A stretch of DNA of 64,000 bases from Streptococcus thermophilus (GTDB lineage: Bacteria; Bacillota; Bacilli; Lactobacillales; Streptococcaceae), in NCBI RefSeq assembly GCF_010120595.1, contig NZ_CP038020.1, positions 558,001 to 622,000 of the forward strand, written 5' to 3'. Shown one piece after another: positions 53,901 through 63,921 of the stretch. The translations under genes were made by a program, and so were the position numbers. The number at the start of each line of letters is the position of its first letter. Position 1 is the stretch's first letter. The notes beneath the pieces were generated by a model. That model did not search any database and was not told the origin of the DNA. It was given only the letters and a program-made list of their open reading frames with translations.

Positions 53901-56240
53901 ATGCAATTTAGTTTTGACTCTGATTTCAAAAAAATTGAGAAGTGTAAAACCTTAAAAGATGATTATTATAAATATGTTGAATTTGGGAGTGAGATTCCAC
54001 GACAAGGGTGGAAAATTCATATTTCCTCAAATTTAGATAGTTATCAGATTGTACTGAGATTGATCGTTGAATATTGTACAAAATATAAAATAGATTTTAA
54101 ATACATATATAATAATAAGGTGCTAAAATATTTTTTATCTTCAGACTGTTTTACGACCCAGGCTGGAAAGTGTATAACAATTTATCCTAAGAATGATAAA
54201 TTGTTTAAAAATATTGTTTTAGACTTGGCTGATATATTGATTGGTTTCGAAGGGCCGGTTGTTATATCAGATATGCAGTATAGAGATACCAACATTTTTT
54301 ATAGGTATGGTGTAATGGCAGCACAATCAGACTATTTGTTAATTGGTGGTACTCCTATTATGGATAATAGGTCTTTTTTTGAGTTACCAAACGGCATTGA
54401 GGATCCATTTGAAAACATTAATGATGAGTATCATAATGTAGCAACTTTTTTAGGTTGTACAGTTGAACCTACTATGATTATACATGAGAGTGCCTCAGGT
54501 AATGTATATGAATCGAAATATGATGGTAATGTTACTATTCTAAAGGAAGGCCGTAAAAATATTTTGGGAACTAATAGTACTGCAATTGGAGATATAAAAA
54601 ATGAGGAAAAGATAATAAAACAACTAGAAACTTTAGAAGGAATCCCTAAATACAGATTATCTTTTTATGAATGGGGAAATTACTATTTAGTTGAATCAAA
54701 ATTGAAAGGGGACATGTTATCTTTGATAGCATCTAGTTTTCTATTCGAAAGTATCCCTTTCTCAGATTTAGTGATGAAATTATTGATTTTATTTGATTCG
54801 GTTCACCAAAAAGGTATTATTATCAATGATGTCAGCTCCAATAATATTTTTGTTGATTTTACGGACGATGTATATGTATCACTTTGTGATTTTGGCTCAT
54901 CCTACAATATTGTTGATTCTAACAGTGAAGAGGTTTTATCAATTAAATCAAAAGGTGCAGGAATGACTATGACATTTTATGACCATAGCCATATTGAATT
55001 AGGAGATAAGGAAAGAGATTTTCACAAATTAGGTTATACCTTAATGAACTATGTATTTCCGATAAATCAATATTTAAGACATGGTGTTTCTGGTAACGAG
55101 GTATTAAAGATGTTCAGACAATTTTGTGTGATGACTTATCCTTCTGATAGTATTTTTAAAGTTATTGAATTATTGATTAGACAACCATTGAATTGGAGAA
55201 AAGATTTAGAAACATGTTTAAGACAAAGTAAAATAAGTACAGTTTTTAGGAAACGTATAAATGATAGAACAAATCGATATTTTACTGCTGAGTTTATGAC
55301 TAAATCTGAGAACTATGGCGATAGTTGTAGTTTGATTTATAAAAAAAGATACTATTTTCTTGTACCAGAATTTAGTGAATGGTTAGAGAAAAATTATGGA
55401 GAGTCTGTATTTTCAAATTCCTTTAAGATTTTTGATAAAAATTATGAAGAACTTAATATTGAAATATCAGAATATGGTCTGACACAACAATTGGGCAATA
55501 TACTATTCTGGGTAAAAAATTGTAACGAATTTTCGTTTCATTCAGGTATTGTTGGGCTTGGTCTAGAGGTTTTGTATGAATTAAAATTTAATCATCTAGA
55601 TATACTTTATAAAGAGATACTAGATTTAATATATTTTAGGATAAAGTATAGTATTAGCAATGATAATATTGTTGAAAATAATGGAATTTATGATGGAAAA
55701 CTAGGCATAGTTTTATTTTTAGTAGAATATTATAAGTTGACGAAAGATGATATTATCCTTTTAGAGGCAAAAAGACTGTTTACTGAAGCTAGTCATGCTA
55801 TTGTCCAAAAGGAAAATTATATTGAATTTGTTAATAGTTTTTCTGATAGTATTTCCACTCCCTATGTAAATGATGGCTTATCTGGTTATGTTTTATTGTC
55901 TTTACAGTTATGGGAGTTAACTGGTGATGAAAACTATTTTAAGAAAGAATATATTCGTTTTTTGACAAATATTTCATTTTGTAAGCGTAGAGATTTATTT
56001 TCTGGACAACTGGGGATATCCTATGTTTTATATAAAGTTTCGCAGTCAAATTTTAGTACTATACAAGAATTAAATCTGACGAATAAAGCGATGAGACAGC
56101 TGTCTAACTCTTCAATATTCGAGTTCAGAGAAAAGAATCGATTACATATCTATGATTATTATCCTAATAATGAGGAGAGAGATGTAACTCATGAGTATCA
56201 ATTTATGTTTAATCTATTTCTTACCCATCAGGAGGTTTAA
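53901..56240 (+). CDS. Class III lanthionine synthetase (LanKC)
   Basis: 779 residues. The N-terminal lyase-like part (about 1-200) opens with QGWKIHISSNLDSYQIVLRL and AGKCITIYP, blocks typical of LanKC. The kinase domain (about 205-460) has the catalytic loop GIIINDVSSNNIFVDF and the metal loop LCDFGSS. The C-terminal LanC-like barrel (about 535-779) shows FHSGIVGLGLEVLYEL and NDGLSGYVLLSL, but no Cys-Cys-His zinc site, so class III rather than IV. It should phosphorylate and eliminate Ser/Thr, then form thioether rings in the upstream peptide. It is somewhat shorter than the usual 850-900 residues. AT-rich, unlike the following gene. Confidence 0.9.
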   Translation: MQFSFDSDFKKIEKCKTLKDDYYKYVEFGSEIPRQGWKIHISSNLDSYQIVLRLIVEYCTKYKIDFKYIYNNKVLKYFLSSDCFTTQAGKCITIYPKNDKLFKNIVLDLADILIGFEGPVVISDMQYRDTNIFYRYGVMAAQSDYLLIGGTPIMDNRSFFELPNGIEDPFENINDEYHNVATFLGCTVEPTMIIHESASGNVYESKYDGNVTILKEGRKNILGTNSTAIGDIKNEEKIIKQLETLEGIPKYRLSFYEWGNYYLVESKLKGDMLSLIASSFLFESIPFSDLVMKLLILFDSVHQKGIIINDVSSNNIFVDFTDDVYVSLCDFGSSYNIVDSNSEEVLSIKSKGAGMTMTFYDHSHIELGDKERDFHKLGYTLMNYVFPINQYLRHGVSGNEVLKMFRQFCVMTYPSDSIFKVIELLIRQPLNWRKDLETCLRQSKISTVFRKRINDRTNRYFTAEFMTKSENYGDSCSLIYKKRYYFLVPEFSEWLEKNYGESVFSNSFKIFDKNYEELNIEISEYGLTQQLGNILFWVKNCNEFSFHSGIVGLGLEVLYELKFNHLDILYKEILDLIYFRIKYSISNDNIVENNGIYDGKLGIVLFLVEYYKLTKDDIILLEAKRLFTEASHAIVQKENYIEFVNSFSDSISTPYVNDGLSGYVLLSLQLWELTGDENYFKKEYIRFLTNISFCKRRDLFSGQLGISYVLYKVSQSNFSTIQELNLTNKAMRQLSNSSIFEFREKNRLHIYDYYPNNEERDVTHEYQFMFNLFLTHQEV

Positions 56241-57509
56241 ATGCAGCTTTTTTTACAACACAAGCCTTATAGGGTTTTGACCCTATCCATCTTGTTAGGT
56301 ATCTTTGGGACCACCTTGTTTGACTTGGTTTCGGTTCTCTATGCGGCTACCTTCCCTAATCCAGAATTGGCGGTGGGGTTGGCGAGTTTGATTACCTCGC
56401 TTCCCTATGTTTTTGATTTTATTGTGGGTTATGTCTCTGATCGAGCGTCAAATAGCTTTAAGGCCATGAAATTGGTACGCTGGTTGCAGATGAGTTTATA
56501 TGTCTTTTTTGGGGTGTTAACCTTGCTTAAACCTAGTTGGTGGGTCTTCGTCTTGGTCCTAGCCATCAACTTTATGAGTGATATTATTGGTAATTACACT
56601 GCCTATCTCAATCTTTCCCTCAATCGTCGGGTGGTAGATGAGGAGAATTTTTCCTTAGCCATCTCTTTTCGTAAGGGAATGTCTAATATCGTCACCTTAG
56701 CGGGAAAGAGCGTGGGTGTCATGCTCATTGCCCTGCTGGCTCATAACTATTTCTTGTTTGCCTTGATTAATGTTTTGGTTTTCTTGGCTTCTTATCTGGT
56801 CTTGCGACGAGGGCGAAAACTTTTTGACCATCTTGATGAACCAATACCTGAGTCCAAAGAACAACAAGCAGAATCCTTAAAAGCCCTGATTTGTCAGTTT
56901 GTCAGGGACACCATAACCAATTTCACCTTTCTCAAATCCCAGTCCTCTATTTTTAATTTGGTCATGATTTACTCTAGTATGAACCTGCTCTCGTCAGCCA
57001 TGGCCACCCTGTTGATGATTTATCTCTTATCGGTCAAGGAGTTGCAGTTGGGGTCTTATGCTGTGACTATCACAGTCTTTGAGTCTATTGAATTGGTTGC
57101 TTTCTTTTTAGGATCACTTTTTCCGTTCGACTTTTACCGCAAGTGGTCCATTAGGTCCAACCTGCTTTTTGAGAATAGTCTAGCATTGTTGATGATTATC
57201 AGTATCTTTGTATGGCACAATCCCATTGTCCTCTTTACCTTGCTTTTTCTTTCTTCTTATGCGACAGCCATTTCCAATCCAAAATCAGATACCATCGTCA
57301 TCTTCTCCATTGTCGAAGAGCGACAGAACGCTGTCTTTAGTATCTTTTCAACCATTGTCACAGCGACTGTACCCCTGGGTGCAGCTGTGATTTTGGCCTT
57401 AAACCAGTCCTTGGGTGCTACTTGGTCATGGACTCTCTTGGCTTTCTTGGCGGTATTTAATATAGGTTATACCTGTTTTTGGAAGGAAGAGACACGGGCA
57501 GTATCTTAA
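56241..57509 (+). CDS. MFS transporter, probable lanthipeptide exporter or immunity
   Basis: 422 residues with about twelve hydrophobic helices. The ATG follows the lanKC stop with no spacer, and GGAGG lies inside the lanKC end, so translation is coupled. The loop VSDRASNSFKAMKLVRW (about residues 64-80) resembles motif A. Class III clusters usually use ABC exporters; an MFS protein is less usual. Base composition is closer to the chromosome than lanKC, hinting at separate origins. Alternatively it is an unrelated transporter that lost its own promoter. Confidence 0.8.
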   Translation: MQLFLQHKPYRVLTLSILLGIFGTTLFDLVSVLYAATFPNPELAVGLASLITSLPYVFDFIVGYVSDRASNSFKAMKLVRWLQMSLYVFFGVLTLLKPSWWVFVLVLAINFMSDIIGNYTAYLNLSLNRRVVDEENFSLAISFRKGMSNIVTLAGKSVGVMLIALLAHNYFLFALINVLVFLASYLVLRRGRKLFDHLDEPIPESKEQQAESLKALICQFVRDTITNFTFLKSQSSIFNLVMIYSSMNLLSSAMATLLMIYLLSVKELQLGSYAVTITVFESIELVAFFLGSLFPFDFYRKWSIRSNLLFENSLALLMIISIFVWHNPIVLFTLLFLSSYATAISNPKSDTIVIFSIVEERQNAVFSIFSTIVTATVPLGAAVILALNQSLGATWSWTLLAFLAVFNIGYTCFWKEETRAVS

Positions 57510-57522
57510 ACCTATTATCATT

Positions 57523-57556
57523 TTTAAGTCTAGCTGCGGTTGGACTTTTTATTTTT
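57523..57556 (+). terminator. Terminator of the lanthipeptide operon
   Basis: AAGTC-(tagctgcggttg)-GACTT stem with a T-rich tail. Confidence 0.6.
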
Positions 57557-57586
57557 CCTTGCAAAACCTCTGTGTTTTCGATATAA

Positions 57587-57598
57587 TTAACTGGTTAA
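57587..57598. promoter_or_regulatory. AdcR zinc operator
   Basis: TTAACTGGTTAA is a perfect match to the AdcR site TTAACYRGTTAA. It overlaps the last base of the TATAAT -10 (57582-57587), so zinc-loaded AdcR would block its own operon. Confidence 0.9.
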
Positions 57599-57614
57599 GT
57601 AAATGGAGAAAGTA

Positions 57615-58058
57615 ATGATAGAACTAGAAGAACAAGTAAATCAATTGATTAATCAAATTTTGCTTAAGGCTGAAAATCAGTATGAGCTCCTCATTGGTCA
57701 GTGCCGAAGTAAGGTTAAGTTGACCAACACCCAGGAGCATATTCTCATGCTTTTGTCTGAGGGGCAAAAGACCAATTCTGAGTTGGCTAAGGCTCTCAAT
57801 GTCAGCCAGGCTGCTGTTACCAAGGCAGTAAAAACCTTGGTCAAAGAGGGCATGTTGGAGGGTAAGAAAGACAAGGATGATGGGCGCGTGACCTATTTCG
57901 TCTTGACACAAGAAGCTCAACCTATTGCCCAAGAGCATAAGGAACACCACCAAGAGACCCTTGGGGTTTATCGGTCTGTATTGGATCAGTTTGATCATCA
58001 AGAGCGTCAGGTTATTGGCCGTTTCTTGATAAAATTAGCAGAAAAAATAGAGGAATAA
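57615..58058 (+). CDS. adcR: Zinc-responsive MarR-family repressor AdcR
   Basis: 147 residues from ATG 57615 (GGAG at 57605-57608); an upstream ATG at 57603 overlaps the RBS. The winged helix (about 45-95: [29 protein letters not shown]) and zinc-binding residues (early Cys/Glu and HKEHHQE at about 114-120) match pneumococcal AdcR. It represses zinc uptake when zinc is plentiful. It overlaps nothing and is one base from adcC. Intact. Confidence 0.95.
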   Translation: MIELEEQVNQLINQILLKAENQYELLIGQCRSKVKLTNTQEHILMLLSEGQKTNSELAKALNVSQAAVTKAVKTLVKEGMLEGKKDKDDGRVTYFVLTQEAQPIAQEHKEHHQETLGVYRSVLDQFDHQERQVIGRFLIKLAEKIEE

Positions 58059-58059
58059 G

Positions 58060-58767
58060 ATGCGTTATATTACAGTTGAAGGTCTGAGCTTCCAGTATGA
58101 TGCGGAGCCCGTTCTGGACAATATTCACTATCATTTGGATTCTGGGGAGTTTGTGACCCTGACTGGGGAAAATGGAGCTGCCAAGTCAACGCTTATTAAG
58201 GCTACCCTAGGAATTCTCAAGCCTAAGAAGGGGATTGTGACGATTTCTGATATTAACAAAGATGGTAAGAAGCTTCGCATGGCCTATCTACCACAGCAGA
58301 TTGCCAGCTTTAATGCAGGATTCCCAAGTACTGTTTATGAGTTTGTCAAGTCAGGTCGCTACCCCCATAAGGGGTGGTTCCGTCGTTTGAACAAACATGA
58401 CTTAGAGCATGTTCAACGTGCTCTAGAGTCTGTAGGTATGTGGGAAAATCGTTACAAGCAGATTGGACATCTCTCAGGTGGTCAAAAGCAACGTGCTGTC
58501 ATTGCTCGTATTTTCGCTTTAGATCCTGATATCTTTGTTTTGGATGAGCCAACGACAGGGATGGATGCAGGGACAGCCAATACCTTTTACGAACTCATGC
58601 ACCACTCTGCTCATAATCATGGCAAGTCTGTCTTAATGATTACCCATGACCCAGAGGAAGTCAAGGAGTACACAGACCGTAATATTCACCTGGTACGTAA
58701 CCAGAAATTGCCTTGGCGTTGTTTCAATATCCATGAAAAGGATGGAGAGGATCACAAACATGATTAG
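58060..58767 (+). CDS. adcC: Zinc ABC transporter ATPase AdcC
   Basis: 235 residues. Walker A is [10 protein letters not shown], the signature [13 protein letters not shown] and Walker [15 protein letters not shown]; a His-rich tail ([10 protein letters not shown]) may bind zinc. It powers zinc import with AdcB and the separately encoded AdcA. The end overlaps adcB by 8 bases. Intact. Confidence 0.95.
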   Translation: MRYITVEGLSFQYDAEPVLDNIHYHLDSGEFVTLTGENGAAKSTLIKATLGILKPKKGIVTISDINKDGKKLRMAYLPQQIASFNAGFPSTVYEFVKSGRYPHKGWFRRLNKHDLEHVQRALESVGMWENRYKQIGHLSGGQKQRAVIARIFALDPDIFVLDEPTTGMDAGTANTFYELMHHSAHNHGKSVLMITHDPEEVKEYTDRNIHLVRNQKLPWRCFNIHEKDGEDHKHD

Positions 58768-59572
58768 TGAATTATTAGCCTATGATTTTATGCAACGTGC
58801 TATTCTCGCCGTGATTGCTATCAGTATCTTTTCGCCAATTTTGGGACTCTTCTTAATTCTTCGTCGTCAGAGTCTGATGAGCGATACTTTGAGTCACGTG
58901 TCCCTAGCTGGGGTGGCTGTTGGAATTTTCTTGGGACAATCAACCACTTGGATGACCCTTTTGGTTGTGGTTATTGCTGCTTTAGTTTTGGAATATCTCA
59001 GGGTAAGTTACAAGCATTATATGGAGATTTCAACAGCTATCCTCATGTCAATGGGATTGGCAGTGGCTCTTATTCTTAGTAACAAGGCGGGTAGCAGTAG
59101 TATGAGTTTGGATAGCTATCTTTTCGGTTCTATTATCACGATTAGCTCTGAGCAGGTGCATGCTCTCTTTGTGATTGCGGCTATTGTACTGATCTTGACT
59201 CTCCTCTTTATTCGTCCTATGTATCTTTTGACTTTTGACGAAGACACTGCTCATGTAGATGGCTTGCCAGTACGTCTCATGTCGCTCTTCTTCAATATTG
59301 TGACAGGGATAGCGATTGCCCTGATGATTCCAGCAGCAGGAACACTTTTGGTTTCTACCATCATGATTCTCCCAGCAGCTATTGGTATGAAAATAGGTCA
59401 GACCTTCAAGTCTGTTATTTTCTGGGCTATTAGTATTGGTTTGGTTGGAATGCTCTCTGGTATCTTTATTTCCTATTATTGGGAAACACCAGCTAGTGCG
59501 ACCATTACTCTTATCTTCATCGCCTTCTTTGGTCTGGTATCAATCTTTGGGCCTCTCTTAAAAGCAGAGTAA
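58760..59572 (+). CDS. adcB: Zinc ABC transporter permease AdcB
   Basis: 270 residues from ATG 58760, with about eight membrane helices of the ABC-3 family ([48 protein letters not shown] core). It overlaps adcC, so translation is coupled. No adcA follows; the binding protein must lie elsewhere, as in other streptococci. Intact. Confidence 0.93.
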   Translation: MISELLAYDFMQRAILAVIAISIFSPILGLFLILRRQSLMSDTLSHVSLAGVAVGIFLGQSTTWMTLLVVVIAALVLEYLRVSYKHYMEISTAILMSMGLAVALILSNKAGSSSMSLDSYLFGSIITISSEQVHALFVIAAIVLILTLLFIRPMYLLTFDEDTAHVDGLPVRLMSLFFNIVTGIAIALMIPAAGTLLVSTIMILPAAIGMKIGQTFKSVIFWAISIGLVGMLSGIFISYYWETPASATITLIFIAFFGLVSIFGPLLKAE

Positions 59573-59583
59573 ATAATAGAAAA

Positions 59584-59610
59584 GGAGCTTGAGAAATCGA
59601 GCTCTTTTTG
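59584..59610 (+). terminator. Terminator of the adc operon
   Basis: GAGCTTGA-gaaa-TCGAGCTC stem and TTTTT. Confidence 0.8.
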
Positions 59611-59733
59611 TGATATACTAAAGTGGTTTTTTAGATTTGAGTTATAAATAATGGTAGATTTCTAGTCAGAAAAAATCAGTCAGATTCTGCTATTGTCTGT
59701 CATAAATCGTAGCAAAAACAAAAAGGAGGAAAC

Positions 59734-60672
59734 ATGGAAATCTTTTTAACAAGTATATCTGGAATTCTAGTCATCCTGGGTATGATTTTAGTGGGCTTCG
59801 TCATGGGGGAAAAAGGCTGGTTTGATGACAAGTCGCGTGGCCTAATCGCTAAGATGGTCACCCAAATTGCCTTGCCCTGCTATATGCTTTATACCATCAC
59901 GCAGCGTTTCACAGCAGCAGACCTGCTTAAGATGTTGCCAGAATTACGTTTTCCTGCTCTGTCTATGGTGATTTTGTTTGGAATTGCAACAGCAGTGGCT
60001 AGGATTTTTGCAGTCAGAAAGGATCGTCGTGGACTCTTTATTTCCATGTTTTTTAATTCTAATACGATCTTCGTGGGACTACCAATCAACCAAGCTCTTT
60101 TTGGAGATGCTAGTATTCCCTATGTTCTGATCTATTACATGTGTAATACGACTTTTTTCTGGACCTTGGGGACCTATCTCATCCAGCGAGATGGTGAAGG
60201 AGAAGCTGAGTTTGATTTAAAAACTAGTTTAAATAAGATTTTTTCTCCCCCTCTTATGGGTTTTATCATAGGTCTTATTATCGTTATTCTTCATATTCAG
60301 TTACCGACATTTTTAACCAGTGATTTGCAGTATTTAGGTAGTTTAACAACTCCTTTATCTATGATTTTTATCGGTTTGTCAGTGTCTAATGCAGGAGTGA
60401 AGCAGTTGGTTCTGAAAAAAGACCAGGTATTAATTCTGCTAGGACGCTTTGTGGTTGCCCCGGTTTTGATGGCTGCAATCGTTTATTGGTCCTCCTTACC
60501 AACTTTGATGAAGCAAGTTTTTATCATCCAGTCGGCTATGCCTGTCATGACCAATGCACCTGTGGTTGCTAAACTCTACGGAGCTGATAGTGATTACGCT
60601 GCTATCATGGTGACTGAGACTACCCTCGCGACCATGATCGTTATCCCAATTCTCATGGTTTTGATGGCCTAA
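59734..60672 (+). CDS. AEC-family transporter (malate permease/auxin efflux type)
   Basis: 312 residues with about ten helices in two halves. MVTQIALPCYMLYTI, FNSNTIFVGLPINQALFG and the C-terminal QSAMPVMTNAPVVAKLYGADSDYAA are typical of the family, whose bacterial members often move malate or related organic acids. Strong RBS AAAGGAGGAA. Monocistronic. Intact. Confidence 0.88.
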   Translation: MEIFLTSISGILVILGMILVGFVMGEKGWFDDKSRGLIAKMVTQIALPCYMLYTITQRFTAADLLKMLPELRFPALSMVILFGIATAVARIFAVRKDRRGLFISMFFNSNTIFVGLPINQALFGDASIPYVLIYYMCNTTFFWTLGTYLIQRDGEGEAEFDLKTSLNKIFSPPLMGFIIGLIIVILHIQLPTFLTSDLQYLGSLTTPLSMIFIGLSVSNAGVKQLVLKKDQVLILLGRFVVAPVLMAAIVYWSSLPTLMKQVFIIQSAMPVMTNAPVVAKLYGADSDYAAIMVTETTLATMIVIPILMVLMA

Positions 60673-60736
60673 TAAATGTCTGAGTCATCCAGTTTTTACT
60701 GGTGGCCTCTTTTTGTAAAAAAATCAAAAAAGTTTA

Positions 60737-60750
60737 AGAAAACGCTTTAC
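60737..60750. promoter_or_regulatory. cre site 1 (CcpA)
   Basis: AGAAAACGCTTTAC matches the catabolite-responsive consensus TGNAANCGNTNNCA at the key CG core; it lies upstream of the -10 box. Confidence 0.55.
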
Positions 60751-60778
60751 AAATTATCAAAAGGTGCTATAAAGATTA

Positions 60779-60784
60779 TATAAT
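60779..60784 (+). promoter_or_regulatory. -10 box of the glucose PTS gene
   Basis: TATAAT, 38 bases before the start codon. Confidence 0.6.
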
Positions 60785-60787
60785 CTA

Positions 60788-60801
60788 TGCAAACGCTTGC
60801 A
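60788..60801. promoter_or_regulatory. cre site 2 (CcpA)
   Basis: TGCAAACGCTTGCA is a near-perfect palindromic cre just after the -10 box, a position for repression. Confidence 0.75.
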
Positions 60802-60822
60802 TCGAATATGGGAGGAAATGAA

Positions 60823-63008
60823 ATGAATAAGCTAAAAGAAAACTTTGGCTTTGATTTCTGGCAAAAGTTTGGTAAGGCCCTCATGGTTGTTATCGCGGTT
60901 ATGCCAGCAGCAGGTCTTATGATCTCTATCGGTAAAACGATTGCCATGATTAATCCAAACGCGGCACCACTCGTTATTACAGGTGGATTTCTTGAGCAAA
61001 TTGGTTGGGGGGTTATCGGTAACCTTCACATCTTGTTTGCCCTTGCCATTGGTGGTAGTTGGGCTAAGGAACGTGCAGGAGGTGCTTTTGCAGCAGGTTT
61101 TGCATTTATCTTGATTAACCGCTTGACTGGTTCAATCTTTGGTGTTACTTTAGATATTCTTGCTGATAAGGGTGCTACAGTTCACACACTTCTTGGTCAA
61201 ATCAATCAAGGTGTCTGACTACTTCATCAGTGTTTTGGAAGCTCCAGCCCTTAACATGGGTTGTATTTGTAGGTATCATCTCTGGTTTCATCGGAGCTAC
61301 TGCTTACAACAAATACTATAACTTCCGTAAATTGCCAGAAGCTTTATCATTCTTCAATGGTAAACGTTTCGTACCATTCGTAGTTATTCTTCGTTCAGCT
61401 ATTGCAGCCATCGTTCTTGCTATTGTATGGCCAGTTATCCAATCTTGAATTAACGGTTTTGGTATGTGGATTGCCAACTCGAAAGAAAATGCTCCAATTT
61501 TGGCACCGTTCTTGTTCGGTACATTGGAACGTCTTCTCTTGCCGTTTGGTCTCCACCACATGTTGACTATTCCAATTAACTACACTCAATTGGGTGGTAC
61601 TTATGAAGTCTTGACTGGTGCTGCAAAAGGTACTAAAGTTTTGGGTCAAGATCCACTCTGGCTCGCATGGGTTACTGACCTTGCTAACCTTAAAGGTGCG
61701 CATCCAGATCAATATAAACACCTTCTTGAAGCCTATACACCAGCTCGTTTCAAAGTTGGTCAAATGATTGGTTCATTTGGTATCTTGATGGGTATGGTGG
61801 TAGCTATCTACCGTAACGTTGATGATGATAAGAAACATCAGTATAAAGGTATGTTGACTGCAACTGCGCTTGTAATATTCTTGACAGGGGTAACAGAGCC
61901 TATCGAGTACATGTTCATGTTCGTAGCTACTCCACTTTACATCATTTACGCATTTGTACAAGGTGCTGCCTTTGCAATGGCTGACATCGTTGACCTCCGT
62001 GTTCACTCATTCGGTTCTATCGAATTCTTGACACGTACACCTCTCGCTATTAACGCTGGTTTGGCGATGGATATCATTAACTTCATTTGGGTAACTGTAC
62101 TCTTTGGTGTTATCATGTTCTTCATTGTAAACTTCATGATTAAGAAATTTGATTACGCAACACCAGGACGTAATGGTAACTACGAACAAAATGACGATTC
62201 TTCAGAATCTGCTGGATCAGCAGGTGCTGGAACAAGCTCAGCAAGCTCACAAGTTATAAACATCATCAACCTTCTTGGTGGACGTGCTAACAATGTCGAT
62301 GTTGACGCATGTATGACTCGTCTCCGTGTTACTGTTAAAAATGCTGAAAAAGTCGGAACTGAAGAACAATGGAAAGCTGAAGGTGCTATGGGTCTTGTTA
62401 TTAAAGGCCAAGGTGTCCAAGATATCTACGGTCCTAAAGCTGACATCTTGAAATCTGATATCCAAGACGTACTTGATTCAGGTGAAGTTATCCCTGAAAC
62501 ACTTCCAAGTCAAGTGACTGCTGTTCAAAAAGCAGAAGCTCAATTCAAAGGTGTGACTGAAGATGTTCACTCAGTTGCAGACGGTCAAGTTATCAACATT
62601 GAAGATGTAAAAGATCCAGTATTTTCACAAAGAATGATGGGTGATGGTTTCGCTGTAGAACCAGAAAACGGTAAGATTGTTTCTCCATTAGCTGGTAAAG
62701 TTTCATGCATCTTCCCAACTAAACATGCTCTTGGTTTGGTATCAGATAATGGACTTGAAGTTTTGGTTCACATAGGACTTGATACTGTTAGTCTTGAAGG
62801 TAAACCATTTGAGGTTAAAGTTACTGAAGGACAAACTGTTGCTGCTGGTGATCTCTTAGTGGAAGCAGATCTTGCAGCTATCCGTGAAGCTGGACGTGAA
62901 ACTTCAACAGTAGTTGTCTTCACCAATACAGACTCGATTAAATCAGTTAAAGTAGAACATACAGGAAAATTGGCAGCTAATGCTCCAGTTGCAAAAGTAG
63001 AACTTTAA
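60823..63008 (+). pseudogene. ptsG: Glucose-type PTS EIICBA, broken
   Basis: RBS GGAGG at 60811-60815; the start reads MNKLKENFGFDFWQKFGKAL. The frame shifts near 61212 and 61260, and a TGA at 61446-61448 stands where the family has Gly (QSGINGFGMW). The rest is open: IIC (LERLLLPFGLHHMLTIP), IIB with its phospho-Cys (NNVDVDACMTRLRVTV) and IIA with the active His (LEVLVHIGLDTVSLEG). Glucose uptake by this enzyme should fail; poor glucose PTS function is known for S. thermophilus. The cre sites upstream remain. Confidence 0.88.
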
Positions 63009-63030
63009 TTTGTTAAATAATAATCAAGCA

Positions 63031-63055
63031 GACAGCCCAGGGGCTGTCTTGTTTG
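63031..63055 (+). terminator. Terminator after the PTS pseudogene
   Basis: GACAGCCC-agg-GGCTGTC followed by TTGTTT. Confidence 0.75.
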
Positions 63056-63108
63056 TAAAAGACCTTGTTGTCATTTCTATATGTAAGTGTCAGATAAAGG
63101 ATAAGATT

Positions 63109-63921
63109 ATGAAATTTCTAACCTTAAATACCCATAGTTGGATGGAAGAAGATGCAGAAGGAAAATTCCAAACCCTAAAGGAACAAATCCTTAAGGCTCA
63201 ATATGATATCATTTGTTTCCAAGAAGTTAATCAGGAAATAGAGACGGCAGCTGTAGAAACGGATGCTTACTATCATGTGCTACCATCAGCAACATCAATC
63301 CACCAAGATCACTTTGTCCGTTTGCTTGTGGAAAAATTAGCTGAAGAGGGACTTCAATATCATTGGACGTGGGCTTATAATCACATTGGTTATGACCACC
63401 TTAATGAAGGTGTTGCTGTCTTGTCACGCCAACCATTGACAGCTAGCGAAATTTTAGTTTCAGATGTCGATGATCCAACAGACTATCATACACGCCGTGT
63501 GGCAGTGGCTGAGACGACTGTAGATGGCCGAGAAGTTGCTGTTGCTAGTGTCCATCTTTCATGGTGGGATAAAGGTTTCCAAGAAGAGTGGGCACGCATT
63601 GAGGAACGTTTCCAATCTATTGGCAAACCTCTTATCCTAGCAGGGGACTTTAATAACCCAGCAGGTCGAGAAGGTTACCAAACAATATTAGCCAGTCCGC
63701 TCAAACTTCAGGATAGCTTCCAAGTGGCTCAAAAAACAAATGGAAGCTATACAGTTGGACCTGGTATCGATGGTTGGAAAGGTAATGAAGAACCTTTACG
63801 TATTGACTATGTTTTTGCAAGCCAAGAGTGGGCACTAAATCGCCTTAGTGTCATTTTTGATGGGAACAATCAACCTCTAGTAAGTGATCATTATGGCCTT
63901 GAAGCAGGACCTTACATTTAA
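63109..63921 (+). CDS. Endonuclease/exonuclease/phosphatase-family hydrolase
   Basis: 270 residues from ATG 63109 (RBS AAAGGA); a longer upstream frame crosses the terminator and is rejected. The fold's metal and catalytic motifs are visible: LTLNTHSW, ICFQEVNQE, SVHLSWWDKGF, LAGDFNNPAGREGY and RIDYVFASQEW with the final SDHYGLEA. The substrate (nucleic acid, sphingomyelin-like or sugar phosphate) is not decided by sequence. It follows the glucose PTS gene, as in other streptococci. Intact. Confidence 0.88.
   Translation: MKFLTLNTHSWMEEDAEGKFQTLKEQILKAQYDIICFQEVNQEIETAAVETDAYYHVLPSATSIHQDHFVRLLVEKLAEEGLQYHWTWAYNHIGYDHLNEGVAVLSRQPLTASEILVSDVDDPTDYHTRRVAVAETTVDGREVAVASVHLSWWDKGFQEEWARIEERFQSIGKPLILAGDFNNPAGREGYQTILASPLKLQDSFQVAQKTNGSYTVGPGIDGWKGNEEPLRIDYVFASQEWALNRLSVIFDGNNQPLVSDHYGLEAGPYI

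Noticed and set aside
53901..56240. Class IV lanthipeptide synthetase (LanL)
   Set aside because: The cyclase part lacks the Cys-Cys-His zinc ligands and the WCYG motif expected for LanL.
57603..57614. Earlier adcR start at 57603
   Set aside because: The ATG sits inside the sequence that serves as RBS for ATG 57615, and lies too near the promoter.
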